This document shows positions 8,736 to 17,699 of a stretch of DNA of 64,000 nt, in pieces. This DNA is from Streptomyces albipurpureus (GTDB lineage: Bacteria; Actinomycetota; Actinomycetes; Streptomycetales; Streptomycetaceae). Made by a program: the position numbers and the translations under genes. Within the stretch, counting starts at the first letter, position 1. The number at the start of each line of letters is the position of its first letter. The notes beneath the pieces were generated by a model, which worked only from the letters and a program-made list of their open reading frames with translations, was not told the origin of the DNA and searched no databases. The stretch spans positions 62,001 through 126,000 of the forward strand of contig NZ_JAMQAW010000010.1 in assembly GCF_023701525.1 (NCBI RefSeq), written 5' to 3'.

Positions 8736-9596
8736 ATGCTGCGGCTGGGACAGCGTGAATTCGGTCCGCACGAGCCAGTGATCATGGCGATCGTGAACCG
8801 TACGCCCGACTCCTTCTACGACCAGGGCGCGACCTTCCGCGACGAGCCCGCGCTCGCCCGGGTCGAGCAGGCGGTGGCGGAGGGCGCGGCCATCATCGAC
8901 ATCGGCGGGGTGAAGGCCGGTCCCGGAGAGGAAGTCACCGCCGCTGAGGAAGCCCGCCGAACGGTCGGTTTCGTGGCGGAGGTGCGGCGGCGGTTCCCCG
9001 ATGTGGTGATCAGCGTCGACACCTGGCGGCATGAGGTGGGCGAGGCGGTCTGCGCGGCCGGCGCGGATCTGCTGAACGACGCCTGGGGCGGGGTCGACCC
9101 CCGGCTGGCCAAGGTCGCGGCGCGCTATGACGTGGGGCTGGTGTGCACCCACGCGGGAGGAGCCGAGCCACGGACCCGGCCGCATCGGGTGGCGTACGAC
9201 GATGTGGTCGCGGACATCCTGCGGGTGACGCTGGGCCTGGCCGAGCGGGCGGTGGAGCTCGGGGTGCGGCGGGACGGGATCATGATCGATCCCGGGCATG
9301 ACTTCGGCAAGAACACCCGGCACTCCCTGGAGGCGACCCGCAGGCTGGGGGAGCTGGTGGAGACGGGGTGGCCGGTACTGGTCTCGCTGTCGAACAAGGA
9401 CTTCGTCGGGGAGACGCTGGATCGCCCGGTGAAGGAGCGGTTGACCGGGACGCTGGCGACGACCGCGGTGTCGGCCTGGTTGGGCGCGCGGGTCTACCGC
9501 GTCCATGAGGTGGCCGAGACGCGCCAGGTGTTGGACATGGTGGCCACCATCGCGGGCCACCGGGAGCCCGCGGTGGCCCGCCGGGGCCTCGCCTAG
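8736..9596 (+). CDS. folP2: dihydropteroate synthase-like protein FolP2
   Basis: TIM-barrel protein of 286 residues related to dihydropteroate synthase. The first pterin-site motif reads MAIVNRTPDSFYDQG instead of NVTPDSFSDGG, and the later pABA/phosphate motif reads LSNKDFVGE instead of the SRKRF/K type. These changes define the FolP2 group, whose M. tuberculosis member has no detectable dihydropteroate synthase activity and an unclear role. AGGAGG lies about 9 nt before the ATG. No other folate genes (folE, folB, folK) are next to it, which also argues against a main folate role. Confidence 0.85.
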   Translation: MLRLGQREFGPHEPVIMAIVNRTPDSFYDQGATFRDEPALARVEQAVAEGAAIIDIGGVKAGPGEEVTAAEEARRTVGFVAEVRRRFPDVVISVDTWRHEVGEAVCAAGADLLNDAWGGVDPRLAKVAARYDVGLVCTHAGGAEPRTRPHRVAYDDVVADILRVTLGLAERAVELGVRRDGIMIDPGHDFGKNTRHSLEATRRLGELVETGWPVLVSLSNKDFVGETLDRPVKERLTGTLATTAVSAWLGARVYRVHEVAETRQVLDMVATIAGHREPAVARRGLA

Positions 9597-9719
9597 CGCT
9601 GGCAGCCCCCGTACCGGCGTGGACGGCTCCCAGTAGATGGTGCGTGCCTTGGCCGCACCCATGCCGGCGGGCCGTCCGTCACCGTCCGCCGTCATCCGGC
9701 GGCACCCAGCCAAGGGAGG

Positions 9720-9744
9720 CCCGGGCCCGATGTGCGGGCCCGGG
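9720..9744. terminator. bidirectional hairpin between convergent folP2 and the LOG-type gene
   Basis: A perfect 10-bp stem (9720-9729 with 9735-9744, CCCGGGCCCG) has a 5-nt loop. It lies between convergent genes and probably ends both transcripts. Confidence 0.6.
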
Positions 9745-9805
9745 AACCCCGGCCGGGGCCGCGGTGGACCCGGTGGTCCTGCTGGGCGGCCTCAGACGGC
9801 GGACC

Positions 9806-10555
9806 TCACAGGCCCGTCTCCTTGGTCACCAGCGACACGGCTTCTTCCACGTCGTCCGTGACGTGGAAGAGCAGCAGGTCCCTCTCCGACGCCTTGCCCT
9901 GGCCCACCACGGTGTCGCGCAGCCAGTCCACCAGGCCGCTCCAGTACTCCGTACCGAAGAGCACGATCGGGAACCGGGTGACCTTGCCGGTCTGCACCAG
10001 GGTGAGGGCTTCGAAGAGCTCATCCAGGGTGCCCAGACCACCCGGAAGCACCACAAAACCGGACGCGTACTTCACGAACATTGTCTTTCGGACAAAGAAG
10101 TAGCGGAAGTTCACCCCGATGTCGACGTGCTGGTTCAGCCCCTGCTCAAAGGGCAGCTCGATGCCGAGCCCCACCGAGATGCCATTGGCCTCCCGCGCGC
10201 CCCGGTTGGCCGCCTCCATGGCGCCGGGGCCACCGCCCGTGATCACCGCGAATCCCGCGTTCACCAGAGCTGTGCCGATCCGGATGCCCGCCTCGTACTC
10301 GGGGGTGCCCGGCTTGGTGCGGGCCGAGCCGAAGACGCTGATGGCGCTGGGCAGTTCGGCGAGTGCGCCGAAGCCCTCGACGAACTCCGACTGGATGCGC
10401 ATCACCCGCCAGGGGTCCGTGTGCACCCACTCCGAGTCACCCTCGGTGTCCAGCAGCCGCTGGTCGGTTGTCCCTGGCTGCACCTGGTCCCTACGACGCA
10501 GCACCGGCCCCTGTCGCTGCTCTTCCAGCGCCCGTGAACCTTCGGGGTTGCCCAT
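9806..10555 (-). CDS. TIGR00730-type Rossmann protein (LOG family)
   Basis: A 249-residue protein with the lysine-decarboxylase-like Rossmann fold: SVFGSARTKPGT at about residue 73, GGGPGAMEAANRGA at about 107, and the hallmark PGGLGTLDELFE at about 171. Members with PGGxGTxxE can act as cytokinin-activating phosphoribohydrolases that release a free base from nucleotide 5'-monophosphates; the old label lysine decarboxylase is unsupported for this group. The first 45 residues are a polar extension. It lies upstream of folP2 in the opposite sense and downstream of dapE, with no obvious pathway partner. Confidence 0.88.
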   Translation of the reverse strand: MGNPEGSRALEEQRQGPVLRRRDQVQPGTTDQRLLDTEGDSEWVHTDPWRVMRIQSEFVEGFGALAELPSAISVFGSARTKPGTPEYEAGIRIGTALVNAGFAVITGGGPGAMEAANRGAREANGISVGLGIELPFEQGLNQHVDIGVNFRYFFVRKTMFVKYASGFVVLPGGLGTLDELFEALTLVQTGKVTRFPIVLFGTEYWSGLVDWLRDTVVGQGKASERDLLLFHVTDDVEEAVSLVTKETGL

Positions 10556-10626
10556 GACCTGCTCCCTCCGCCGAACATCAATTGCTGGAGCAAGGGTAGG
10601 TCGGCGAAGGCGACGAGGAGGGAAAC

Positions 10627-11706
10627 TCAGGACGTCAGCCAGTCATGCAAGCGCGTCTCACAGTGTGTGATCTTGTCGATGGCCACATGTTCGTCCCGCT
10701 TGTGGGCGTAGAGGGCGTCACCCGGTCCGTAGTTCACCGCCGGTACTCCCAGGCTGCTGAAGCGCGAGACGTCGGTCCAGCCGAACTTGGGTCGGGCGCT
10801 GCCCCCGACGGCCTTCATGAAGGCCGCGGCAGCCGGGTGGGAGAGACCGGGCAGCGCGCCGCCCGAGTGGTCGTCCACCATGAACTCCGCCACCCCGCAG
10901 TCGGCGAAGACCTCCCGGACGTGCGCCAGGGCCTCCGCCTCACCGCGGTCGGGCGCGTAGCGGTAGTTGACGGTGACGGTGCAGACGTCGGGGATCACGT
11001 TGTTGGCCACCCCGCCCTCGATGCGTACGGCGTTGAGGCCCTCGCGGTACTCCAACCCGTCGATCACCGGTCGGCGCGGTTCGTAGGCGGCGAGCCGGTT
11101 CAGGATCGGCACCGCCGCGTGGATCGCGTTGGCCCCCATCCAGCTGCGGGCCGAATGCGCCCGCTCCCCCGTCGTCCGCAACAGCACGCGCAGCGTGCCT
11201 TGGCAGCCGCCCTCGACCTCCGCGTCGGAGGGTTCGAGGAGCACCGCGAAGTCGCCCTCAAGCCACTCGGGGTGGGCGTCGGCGACCCTGCCCAGGCCGT
11301 TGAGGTGCGCGGCGACCTCCTCGTTGTCGTAGAAGACGAAGGTGAGGTCGCGGTTGGGGGCGGGGACGGTCGCGGCGATCCGCAGCTGGAGGGCGACACC
11401 CGACTTCATATCGCTGGTGCCGCAGCCCCAGAGCACTCCGTCCTCGTCGAGGCGGGACGGCAGGTTGTCCGCGATGGGCACGGTGTCGATGTGTCCCGCG
11501 AGAATGACCCGCTCGGCGCGCCCGAGGCGGGTGCGGGCGATCACGTTGTTGCCGTGTCGGTCGACCGTGAGGTGCGGCAGCGCCCGCAGTGCCTGCTCGA
11601 TGGCGTCCGCGAGCGGCTTCTCGGTGCCGCTCACGGACGGGAAGTCGACCAGGGCCGCGGTGAGCGCCGGGGCATCGAGGGTGAGGTCAAGTGCGGGTTG
11701 AGGCAT
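10627..11706 (-). CDS. dapE: succinyl-diaminopimelate desuccinylase
   Basis: M20-family dinuclear zinc hydrolase that converts N-succinyl-LL-diaminopimelate to LL-diaminopimelate in lysine and peptidoglycan precursor synthesis. Metal-binding segments are visible in order: AGHIDTVP, CGTSDMKSG, YDNEEV (general base), LLEPSDAEVE and, near the end, the His in YAHKRDEHV. Length 359 residues is typical. The ATG at 11706 has no ribosome site, but TATCGT lies exactly 7 nt before it, the spacing of a leaderless transcript. dapC, the preceding pathway step, is about 2.3 kb away on the same strand. Confidence 0.92.
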   Translation of the reverse strand: MPQPALDLTLDAPALTAALVDFPSVSGTEKPLADAIEQALRALPHLTVDRHGNNVIARTRLGRAERVILAGHIDTVPIADNLPSRLDEDGVLWGCGTSDMKSGVALQLRIAATVPAPNRDLTFVFYDNEEVAAHLNGLGRVADAHPEWLEGDFAVLLEPSDAEVEGGCQGTLRVLLRTTGERAHSARSWMGANAIHAAVPILNRLAAYEPRRPVIDGLEYREGLNAVRIEGGVANNVIPDVCTVTVNYRYAPDRGEAEALAHVREVFADCGVAEFMVDDHSGGALPGLSHPAAAAFMKAVGGSARPKFGWTDVSRFSSLGVPAVNYGPGDALYAHKRDEHVAIDKITHCETRLHDWLTS

Positions 11707-11719
11707 GGCGTCGACGATA
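11707..11719 (-). promoter_or_regulatory. -10 element of a probable leaderless dapE transcript
   Basis: On the minus strand the hexamer TATCGT (TANNNT) ends 7 nt before the dapE ATG, so transcription would begin at or beside the start codon. No clear -35 box is visible. Confidence 0.5.
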
Positions 11720-11915
11720 GCGCGAGGGGTGCGGACGCGATTCGGGCCAAGCTCCGACGCTGGTGGCCTCAAGCGCCTTCGCCGCGCCGAGGGGCCGCTG
11801 TGCGCCCCTGGCCGGCGACCGCGGAGGGAGACGTTCACCACCCCGGGCCGCGGCTCACCGCGCACCACTCGTCGAAGACGCCGGTTCGAACGGGACCGGC
11901 TCGGACAGCTGCTAG

Positions 11916-11927
11916 TACGGTGGGCGT
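11916..11927 (+). promoter_or_regulatory. -10 element of a probable leaderless transcript
   Basis: TACGGT (11916-11921, TANNNT) ends 6 nt before the GTG at 11928, and no Shine-Dalgarno site is present. An overlapping alternative hexamer is TAGTAC at 11913. Confidence 0.45.
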
Positions 11928-12911
11928 GTGCCCGAGACCGCCTCCTCCGTCCGGCGCGGCCGCCTGCCCCGTTCCGCGGTTGCGTTCTCCGTCCTGCTGG
12001 CCGTCGCCGGCTATGTGACCGTGCAGTATGTCGCCGGGGACCGTCCGGCCCGCTGTGTGGTGCGCGCCGCCGCCACCGGTGATGGGCCGACCTATGAGTT
12101 GAGTACGGAGATGGCCTCGAACGCGGCGACGATCTCGGCCGTCGGCACCAGCCGTGGACTGCCCGAGCGGGCGGTCACCATCGCGTTGGCCACCGCCATC
12201 CAGGAGTCGTCACTGCTGAACATCAGGCACGGTGACCGGGACTCGCTCGGCCTCTTCCAGCAGCGGCCGTCGAAGGGGTGGGGCACTCCGAAGCAGATCC
12301 TGGACCCGGTCTACTCCACGGAGAAGTTCTACGACGGGCTCGTGGCGGTCCCCGGTTACTCCCGGCTGCCGTTGACCGTGGCCGCACAGCGCGTACAGCG
12401 CAGCGGCTTCCCCCAGGCGTACGCCAAGCACGAGCCGAACGCCACCCTGCTGGCCGCCGCGCTCACCGGTCGTACGGATGCCGCGCTGACCTGCGCTCCC
12501 GGCCAGGGCAGCGGGTCCGGTGACCCGGCGAAGGTGCGGGCGGAACTGCTACGGGCCTTCGGGCCCGAAGTGGCGCCCAAGGCAATGGCCCAAGGCGCTC
12601 CGGGCGCATCCGGTGCGGCAGGCGGTAGCGAGGTCTCCATCCCGGTGCCACCCGCCCTGGTGGCGAGTGGCGGAACCGGCGGCAAGGCCTCACAGCGCGG
12701 CTGGGAGTTGGCGCACTGGGCGGTGGCGCGGGCGGACGGGCTGCGGATCGAAGAGGTCTCCTACGGGGGCAAGGTGTGGCGCGCCGAGGTCGCCAGGGAG
12801 TCGGGTGCGGGCTGGCGCGCTGGCTCCGCCCCCGGGAGGGGCGAGGACGGCGGGGCGGGCAAGTCCGCCCAGACCGGGCAGGACGAGGTCCGCATCCGTC
12901 TCGCACGGTAG
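11928..12911 (+). CDS. membrane-anchored protein with lysozyme-like fold, hypothetical
   Basis: A 327-residue product with an uncleaved-looking N-terminal membrane segment (AFSVLLAVAGYVTVQYV) and an extracellular domain at about 55-170 resembling actinobacterial lytic-transglycosylase-like proteins: a helix with IQESSL (possible catalytic Glu), then GDRDSLGLFQQR and GTPKQILDPVYST. A second, less conserved domain follows (about 240-327). Relatives in Streptomyces are often labelled heavy metal transporter without support. It may bind or cut peptidoglycan. The GTG at 11928 lacks a ribosome site but TACGGT (11916-11921) ends 6 nt upstream, suggesting a leaderless mRNA. Divergent from dapE. Confidence 0.8.
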   Translation: MPETASSVRRGRLPRSAVAFSVLLAVAGYVTVQYVAGDRPARCVVRAAATGDGPTYELSTEMASNAATISAVGTSRGLPERAVTIALATAIQESSLLNIRHGDRDSLGLFQQRPSKGWGTPKQILDPVYSTEKFYDGLVAVPGYSRLPLTVAAQRVQRSGFPQAYAKHEPNATLLAAALTGRTDAALTCAPGQGSGSGDPAKVRAELLRAFGPEVAPKAMAQGAPGASGAAGGSEVSIPVPPALVASGGTGGKASQRGWELAHWAVARADGLRIEEVSYGGKVWRAEVARESGAGWRAGSAPGRGEDGGAGKSAQTGQDEVRIRLAR

Positions 12912-13204
12912 TCCGGGCATTCACCCGAACGGGGAATTGAGCCCTATCACTCCAATGCATCAGCGCCGCATTCGACACAGGCCGCACCCCTTGCCGTAAA
13001 TCCCTTGAAGAACAAGGGAAGTGACGGTTCGCCAGCTTTTCGAACGAGGGAATGTTTGCCCGTCTTTATCCAGGACCGATAATGCGACACATTACCAACT
13101 CTTTACCTTGTGACACCGCAACTTCCCCCGCCCCCTGAGCGGTTGTCAGTGCGTCCGATCACCCAGACCGGGCTCCCAAACATCCTTCTGTCTCAAGGAG
13201 CATC

Positions 13205-13669
13205 ATGTCCCTCCCCCTGGCCCGTCGGATCGCCCGTGCCGCGCTGATCGTCGCCGCGGGTGCAGTTCCCGTGGTCGGTGCGGCCGGCTCCGCCAGTGCC
13301 GTGGAACTCCAGGAGGCCGCCCCGCTCGGCAGCCTGACCGCCGTGGACGCCGAGAGCCTGAGCGGTGCCGTGGACGGCGCCACTCAGAAGGCCTCCGACC
13401 TGGCCGGCAACACCGGAGGCAATGCCGTCAAGCAGACCGTCCCCGCCGCCGGAAAGACCCTCGGGGAGGCCGGGAAGACCCTGGCCCCGACCGCCCAGAA
13501 GACCGCTGGCGAGGTTGCGGGCACCGCGGGCACCGCCCTCGGCGAGGCCACGGGTGGCACGGGCGAGTCGCTGGGTGGCGCCCTGCCCACCAACCAGCTC
13601 GTCGGCGGTCTGCCCGCCGGCGGCCTGCCGACCGACCAGCTGCCGCTGACGGGCCTGCCGCTCGGCTGA
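13205..13669 (+). CDS. small secreted protein, Gly/Thr/Ala-rich
   Basis: A 154-residue protein with a Sec signal peptide (basic start MSLPLARRIARAA, hydrophobic core, likely cut after ASA-V near residue 32). The mature part is low in complexity, with repeated AGKTLGEAGKTL and GTAGTALGEATGG segments and a C-terminal GGLPxxQLPLTGLPLG tail; the LPLTG stretch looks like a sortase motif but lacks a following membrane segment and basic tail. AAGGAG precedes the ATG. Relatives are common in Streptomyces, sometimes mislabelled ATP-binding protein. It is probably a cell-surface or hyphal-sheath protein; function unknown. Upstream 293 nt carry a 7-bp hairpin (13001-13019) and presumably its promoter. 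Confidence 0.8.
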   Translation: MSLPLARRIARAALIVAAGAVPVVGAAGSASAVELQEAAPLGSLTAVDAESLSGAVDGATQKASDLAGNTGGNAVKQTVPAAGKTLGEAGKTLAPTAQKTAGEVAGTAGTALGEATGGTGESLGGALPTNQLVGGLPAGGLPTDQLPLTGLPLG

Positions 13670-13835
13670 TCGGCCCGCGTTCGGCGGCCCTGGCGCAACT
13701 GCCGCCGCCCGCCCACAGCGGTACGGCAGGAGCACCGAAACCACCGCGGCGCCATCTCGGTGGCTCCGCGGTAGGGGCGTCCGCAAGACGCCGTGCGGGT
13801 TGTACGGCAAAGCCCCTGCGGGATGCATGACACAG

Positions 13836-13869
13836 AAGGGTCCTGGGAGTTCATCCTCCCAGGACCCTT
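13836..13869. terminator. strong intrinsic terminator between convergent genes
   Basis: A perfect 14-bp stem (13836-13849 with 13856-13869) and a 6-nt loop is followed on the plus strand by a short T run. It separates the secreted-protein gene from the end of dapC and can serve both strands. Confidence 0.88.
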
Positions 13870-13995
13870 TTCGACTACCTCGGGCGAGCGGTTGCCTCGC
13901 GCACTGCGAGCGCGCTCGCACCGCCCTCGCGCCTCTTGCCCAGCCCAGGCGGTGCGGTCCCAGGCGTTACGGTGTCGGGCGCTCCGGCCGAGTCT

Positions 13996-15090
13996 TCAGC
14001 CCAGTCTCTTCACCGCGGCTTCGACCCGCTCATCGGTCGCCGTGAGGGCCACCCGGACAAACCGCTCGCCAGCCGTCCCGTAGAAGTCACCGGGCGCCAC
14101 CAGAATGCCCAGCTCAGCCAGGTGCGCCACGGTCCCCCAGCACGGCTCATCGCGCGTCGCCCAGAGGTAGAGGCTCGCCTCGCTGTGCTCGATCCGAAAG
14201 CCATGGCCCTCCAGCGCCGTCCGGAGCACGGCTCGCCGGGCCGCGTACCGCGCCCGCTGCTCGGTGACATGGGTGTCGTCGCCGAGCGCTGCGATCATCG
14301 CCGCCTGCACCGGGGCGGGGATCATCATTCCGCCGTGCTTGCGGATCTGGAGCAGCTCGCCGAGCACCGCTGCGTCACCGGCGATGAACGCGGCCCGGTA
14401 GCCGGCCAGATTGGAGCGCTTGGAGAGCGAGTGGACGGCGACCAGACCCTCGTAGCCACCGCCGCAGACATCGGGGTGGAGCACGGAGACCGGTTCCGCC
14501 TCCCAGCCCAGTTCCAGATAGCACTCATCGCTGAAGATCAGCACGCCGTGCTCTCGGGCCCAGGCGACGATCCGCGTCAGTTCGTCCTTGGCCAGTACCC
14601 GGCCGCTGGGGTTGGAGGGCGAGTTGAGCCAGAGCAGCTTGAGATCGGTCGGGTCCAGCTCGGTGGGGTCGTCGTAGACGACGGGGGTGGCTCCGCAGAG
14701 CCGGGCTCCGACCTCGTACGTCGGGTAGGCGAGCTGCGGATAGCCGACGCGATCGCCCGGGCCGAGACCGAGTTGGGTGGGCAGCCAGGCGACCAGTTCC
14801 TTGGAGCCGACGACGGGCAGCACATTCGTCGGCGCGACATCGACCGCACCGAGCCGGTGTTCCACCCAGCCGGTGAGCGCGTTCCGCAGCGGGACCGTGC
14901 CCCAGACCGTCGGATAGCCGGGCGAGTCAGCGGCCTCGACGAGGGCCTGCTGGATCAGTGCGGGGACGGAGTCGACCGGGGTGCCGACCGAGAGGTCCAC
15001 GATGCCGTCGGCGTGGGCGACAGCCCTCGCCTTGTAGGGCTCCAGCCGGTCCCAGGGAAAGACAGGCAGACGCGAAGAGACTGCGGACAC
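13996..15090 (-). CDS. dapC: succinyldiaminopimelate transaminase
   Basis: Fold-type I PLP aminotransferase of 364 residues that makes N-succinyl-LL-2,6-diaminopimelate from the keto precursor, using glutamate; its product is the substrate of DapE. The PLP-binding lysine sits in SLSKRSNLAGYR (about residue 225), with the upstream cofactor-contacting segments LWLNSPSNPSGR and IFSDECYLELGW. The GTG at 15090 has a GA-rich region upstream. It follows fdxA on the same strand after a 126-nt gap that holds a hairpin, the usual actinobacterial fdxA-dapC order. Confidence 0.93.
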   Translation of the reverse strand: MSAVSSRLPVFPWDRLEPYKARAVAHADGIVDLSVGTPVDSVPALIQQALVEAADSPGYPTVWGTVPLRNALTGWVEHRLGAVDVAPTNVLPVVGSKELVAWLPTQLGLGPGDRVGYPQLAYPTYEVGARLCGATPVVYDDPTELDPTDLKLLWLNSPSNPSGRVLAKDELTRIVAWAREHGVLIFSDECYLELGWEAEPVSVLHPDVCGGGYEGLVAVHSLSKRSNLAGYRAAFIAGDAAVLGELLQIRKHGGMMIPAPVQAAMIAALGDDTHVTEQRARYAARRAVLRTALEGHGFRIEHSEASLYLWATRDEPCWGTVAHLAELGILVAPGDFYGTAGERFVRVALTATDERVEAAVKRLG

Positions 15091-15167
15091 GGGACTTTCT
15101 TCTCTCTCGTAGGGCCGGGAGGGCGCGCACCTTGAAGCCCTGGGCCCTCGCCCGGGGCTCTCGCGTC

Positions 15168-15202
15168 CCGGTCCCGCGCGGACGACGACCGCACGGGACC
15201 GG
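15168..15202 (-). terminator. hairpin between fdxA and dapC
   Basis: A 14-bp stem with one mismatch (15168-15181 with 15189-15202) and a 7-nt loop lies just past the fdxA stop codon. It should end or attenuate fdxA transcription before dapC. Confidence 0.65.
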
Positions 15203-15216
15203 ACGACTTGCCGGCC

Positions 15217-15537
15217 CTAGCCGTTCTGCGGCGGGAGGGAGGCGACGAAGGGGTGGTCACGCTCGATCAGACCGAGCTTGGAGGCACCACCGGGAGAACC
15301 CAGCTCGTCGAAGAACTCGACGTTCGCCTTGTAGTAGTCCTTCCACTCCTCCGGGGTGTCGTCCTCGTAGAAGATCGCCTCGACGGGGCAGACGGGCTCA
15401 CAAGCCCCGCAGTCGACGCATTCGTCCGGGTGGATGTACAAGGACCGGGAGCCCTCGTAGATGCAGTCGACGGGGCACTCCTCGATGCACGCCTTGTCCT
15501 TGACGTCTACACAAGGCTGCGCGATGACGTAGGTCAC
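15217..15537 (-). CDS. fdxA: 7Fe ferredoxin FdxA
   Basis: Small electron carrier of 106 residues. The N-terminal half has the 7Fe arrangement: Cys in QPCVDV, then 7 residues to CIEECPVDC for the [3Fe-4S] cluster side, and CVDCGACEPVCP for the [4Fe-4S] cluster. The C-terminal 50 residues are an acidic extension ending FVASLPPQNG, typical of actinobacterial FdxA. The GTG at 15537 has GAGAGGA about 9 nt upstream; the open frame continues much further upstream but that part overlaps the divergent GNAT gene and is not coding. Possible partners are P450s or other oxidoreductases elsewhere in the genome. Confidence 0.95.
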   Translation of the reverse strand: MTYVIAQPCVDVKDKACIEECPVDCIYEGSRSLYIHPDECVDCGACEPVCPVEAIFYEDDTPEEWKDYYKANVEFFDELGSPGGASKLGLIERDHPFVASLPPQNG

Positions 15538-15652
15538 GCTGTCGTTCCTCTCGGTAGGGCTCTGGCATTGCGCGGGAGCGCGGCGTCGTCGATGCCCACA
15601 TCTAGTATCTCCGTTCCTGACGACGATCCGAACAGGAGGGGCTTGCACAGCT

Positions 15653-16666
15653 GTGGAAATCATTGGCTCTGGACGGCTCGAAGTCCGTATTACACCCCAT
15701 GACGTGGGCAAACGCGTATCAATCCGACGTCTCACCGACCCCTCGGTGGGTGGTGAGAAGTTCACCGACACGATCGGCGTTCTCACATCCTGGGACAAAG
15801 GTGTGCTCCTCGTCACACGGCGGACGGGGGAGAGCGTCCACATCTCGGAATCGGCGCTCGTCGCGGGCAAGGTCGTACCCCCGGCGCCCGCCCGCCGGCG
15901 CGGCCCTGCGGCGAACTTCCCCGAGCTGGCCCGGGTGACGGCTCGGGCCTGGCAGCCCGTGGAGAGCGAGCGCCTCGGTGACTGGGAGTTGCGAGCGTCC
16001 GGTGGGTTCACCCGCCGCGCGAACTCCGCACTACCGCTGGGCGATCCAGGCCTGCCCCTCGACGCGGCTCTCGCCCATGTGCGCACCTGGTACGACAAGC
16101 GCGGGCTGCCCGCGTACATCCAGACGGCGACCGGCGCGGCGGGCACTCAGGAACAGCTCTGCGCCCGACTGGAGGCAGCGGGCTGGCACCGCGAGGTGTC
16201 GGCGCTGGTACGGATCGCAGCGCTGGCACCCATCGCCGATCTCGACGCACCCGTGGAGCGGGTCGTGCTGTCGCGCTCCGTCGACGAGGCCTGGCTGCAC
16301 CGCTATCAGCGCTCCGGACAGTACGGGGACCACCTGCGCCAGGTGCTGGCGAGCGGCCCTTCGGTCTGGTTCGCCTCAGTCGCGGCCACCGGTTCCGCCG
16401 AGGCGGCTGAAGGGGCGCCAGCGGCCATCGGGCGATGTGTCGTCGACGGGCGTTGGGCCGGGTTCATGGCCGTGGAGACGGACCCGGGTCAGCGTCGACA
16501 AGGACTGGCCACCGCGGTGATGACCGCTCTGGCCAGGCGTGCGTTGGACGAGGGCGCGTCGGCGGCCTGGCTCCAGGTGGAGGCGGACAATGAAGGGGCG
16601 CGGGCGCTGTACGACAGGATGGGCTTCGCCACCCATCACAGCTACCACCACTTCCGCTCGGTGTAG
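15653..16666 (+). CDS. GNAT family N-acetyltransferase with N-terminal SH3-like domain
   Basis: A 337-residue protein. The first 75 residues form a small beta-rich domain (RLEVRITPHDVGKRVSIRRL) that precedes GNAT domains in many Streptomyces proteins. A degenerate acetyltransferase-like region follows, and the C-terminal GNAT domain (about 230-330) has the acetyl-CoA motif QRRQGLATAVMTALA and the final LYDRMGF. It should transfer an acetyl group from acetyl-CoA to an amine; the acceptor is unknown. The GTG start has AGGAGGGG somewhat far upstream (about 13 nt). Divergent from fdxA, followed by the SirB1-like gene. Confidence 0.85.
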   Translation: MEIIGSGRLEVRITPHDVGKRVSIRRLTDPSVGGEKFTDTIGVLTSWDKGVLLVTRRTGESVHISESALVAGKVVPPAPARRRGPAANFPELARVTARAWQPVESERLGDWELRASGGFTRRANSALPLGDPGLPLDAALAHVRTWYDKRGLPAYIQTATGAAGTQEQLCARLEAAGWHREVSALVRIAALAPIADLDAPVERVVLSRSVDEAWLHRYQRSGQYGDHLRQVLASGPSVWFASVAATGSAEAAEGAPAAIGRCVVDGRWAGFMAVETDPGQRRQGLATAVMTALARRALDEGASAAWLQVEADNEGARALYDRMGFATHHSYHHFRSV

Positions 16667-16741
16667 CCGGGCCCGGAGCGGGGACCCTGGCGAAGCCGGG
16701 TACACAGACCAGGCCCCCGCCTGGACGGACAGGGACGGCAT

Positions 16742-17590
16742 ATGCAGGACGATGGCACCGACCACCGCGAGCGGTTCGCCGAGGAGGCACGCTCCGAACG
16801 TCCCGACCTCTCGCTGTTGTGCCTGCTGCTGGGAGCGGTCGCGGACCCGAGACTGGGTGACGCGGGGGTGGACGCCGCGCAGATGGAGCTGGACCGTCTC
16901 GCCGGGCTCCTCCCCTACGGGGCCAAGAGCCCGCGCGGCTGGGCGACGGCGCTGGCCGCCCTGCTCGGCGACCGGCTCGGTTTCCATGGCTCCCCCGGCG
17001 ACTACCAGAAGCTTGAGTCATCGCTGCTGCACGAGGTGCTACGGAGCCGCCGAGGGCTGCCGATCCTGCTCTCGGTGGTCTGGATCGAGGTCGCGCGGCG
17101 AGCGGGCGCACCCGTCTACGGAGTGGCCCTGCCCGGGCACTTCGTGGTCGGTTTCGGCGATCCGCAGGAGTTGGGCGGTCCCGACGCACGGGTGCTCGCC
17201 GACCCCTTCGGCGGAGGCGCTCCGCTGACCGGGCCGGACGCGGAACGCCTGGTCGTGGGGGCGACGGGCACCCCGATTGAACCCTCGGCGCTCTCCCCCG
17301 CACAGCCGCTCGATGTGGTTCTGCGCGTCCTGAACAACATCAGGGCCTGGGCGGCCGTTCGCCCCGAACGGTCCGACGTGGGGCTCTGGGCGGTGGAACT
17401 GTCGCTGCTGCTGCCCTCGCATCCGGCGCGGCTGCGCTATGAGCGGGCGCAACTGCTGGTCCAGCGCGGCGACTTCCTGACCGGGGCGGCCGAGTTGGAC
17501 GCCTACGCGGAGGTGGTCGCGGCCGTGGAGCCTTCGGCCGCTGAGGCGCTCAGAGGGCGGGCCCGGGCGGCTCGGGCGAGGCTGAACTAG
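16742..17590 (+). CDS. SirB1 family protein (transglutaminase-like with TPR tail)
   Basis: A 282-residue protein. The central part (about 90-140, LLHEVLRSRRGLPILLSVVW and GVALPGHFVVGF) is the SirB1/transglutaminase-like signature found in YchA/SirB1 proteins; the C-terminal third is helical and TPR-like (LRYERAQLLVQRGDFLTGAA). The expected His is in PGHF but a catalytic Cys at the usual place is not evident, so enzymatic activity is doubtful. The family has no settled function. It lies 75 nt after the GNAT gene on the same strand and may share its transcript. Confidence 0.82.
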   Translation: MQDDGTDHRERFAEEARSERPDLSLLCLLLGAVADPRLGDAGVDAAQMELDRLAGLLPYGAKSPRGWATALAALLGDRLGFHGSPGDYQKLESSLLHEVLRSRRGLPILLSVVWIEVARRAGAPVYGVALPGHFVVGFGDPQELGGPDARVLADPFGGGAPLTGPDAERLVVGATGTPIEPSALSPAQPLDVVLRVLNNIRAWAAVRPERSDVGLWAVELSLLLPSHPARLRYERAQLLVQRGDFLTGAAELDAYAEVVAAVEPSAAEALRGRARAARARLN

Positions 17591-17699
17591 AGCTCATCGG
17601 TCCGCCGGGACGGAAGCCGGGCACTGATCGAGCGCCGATGCCCGTCGTTGCCGGCCCGGGTGCGGCCGTGCCGGTGGCAGCGGTGGACCGGCGCCCGTT

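Noticed and set aside
11881..11905. T-arm-like GGTTCGAAC sequence, possible tRNA
   Set aside because: No acceptor stem, D arm or anticodon arm can be built around it.
13620..13669. LPLTG sortase signal in the small secreted protein
   Set aside because: The motif is at the very end of the protein with no hydrophobic segment or basic tail after it, so it cannot act as a cell-wall sorting signal.
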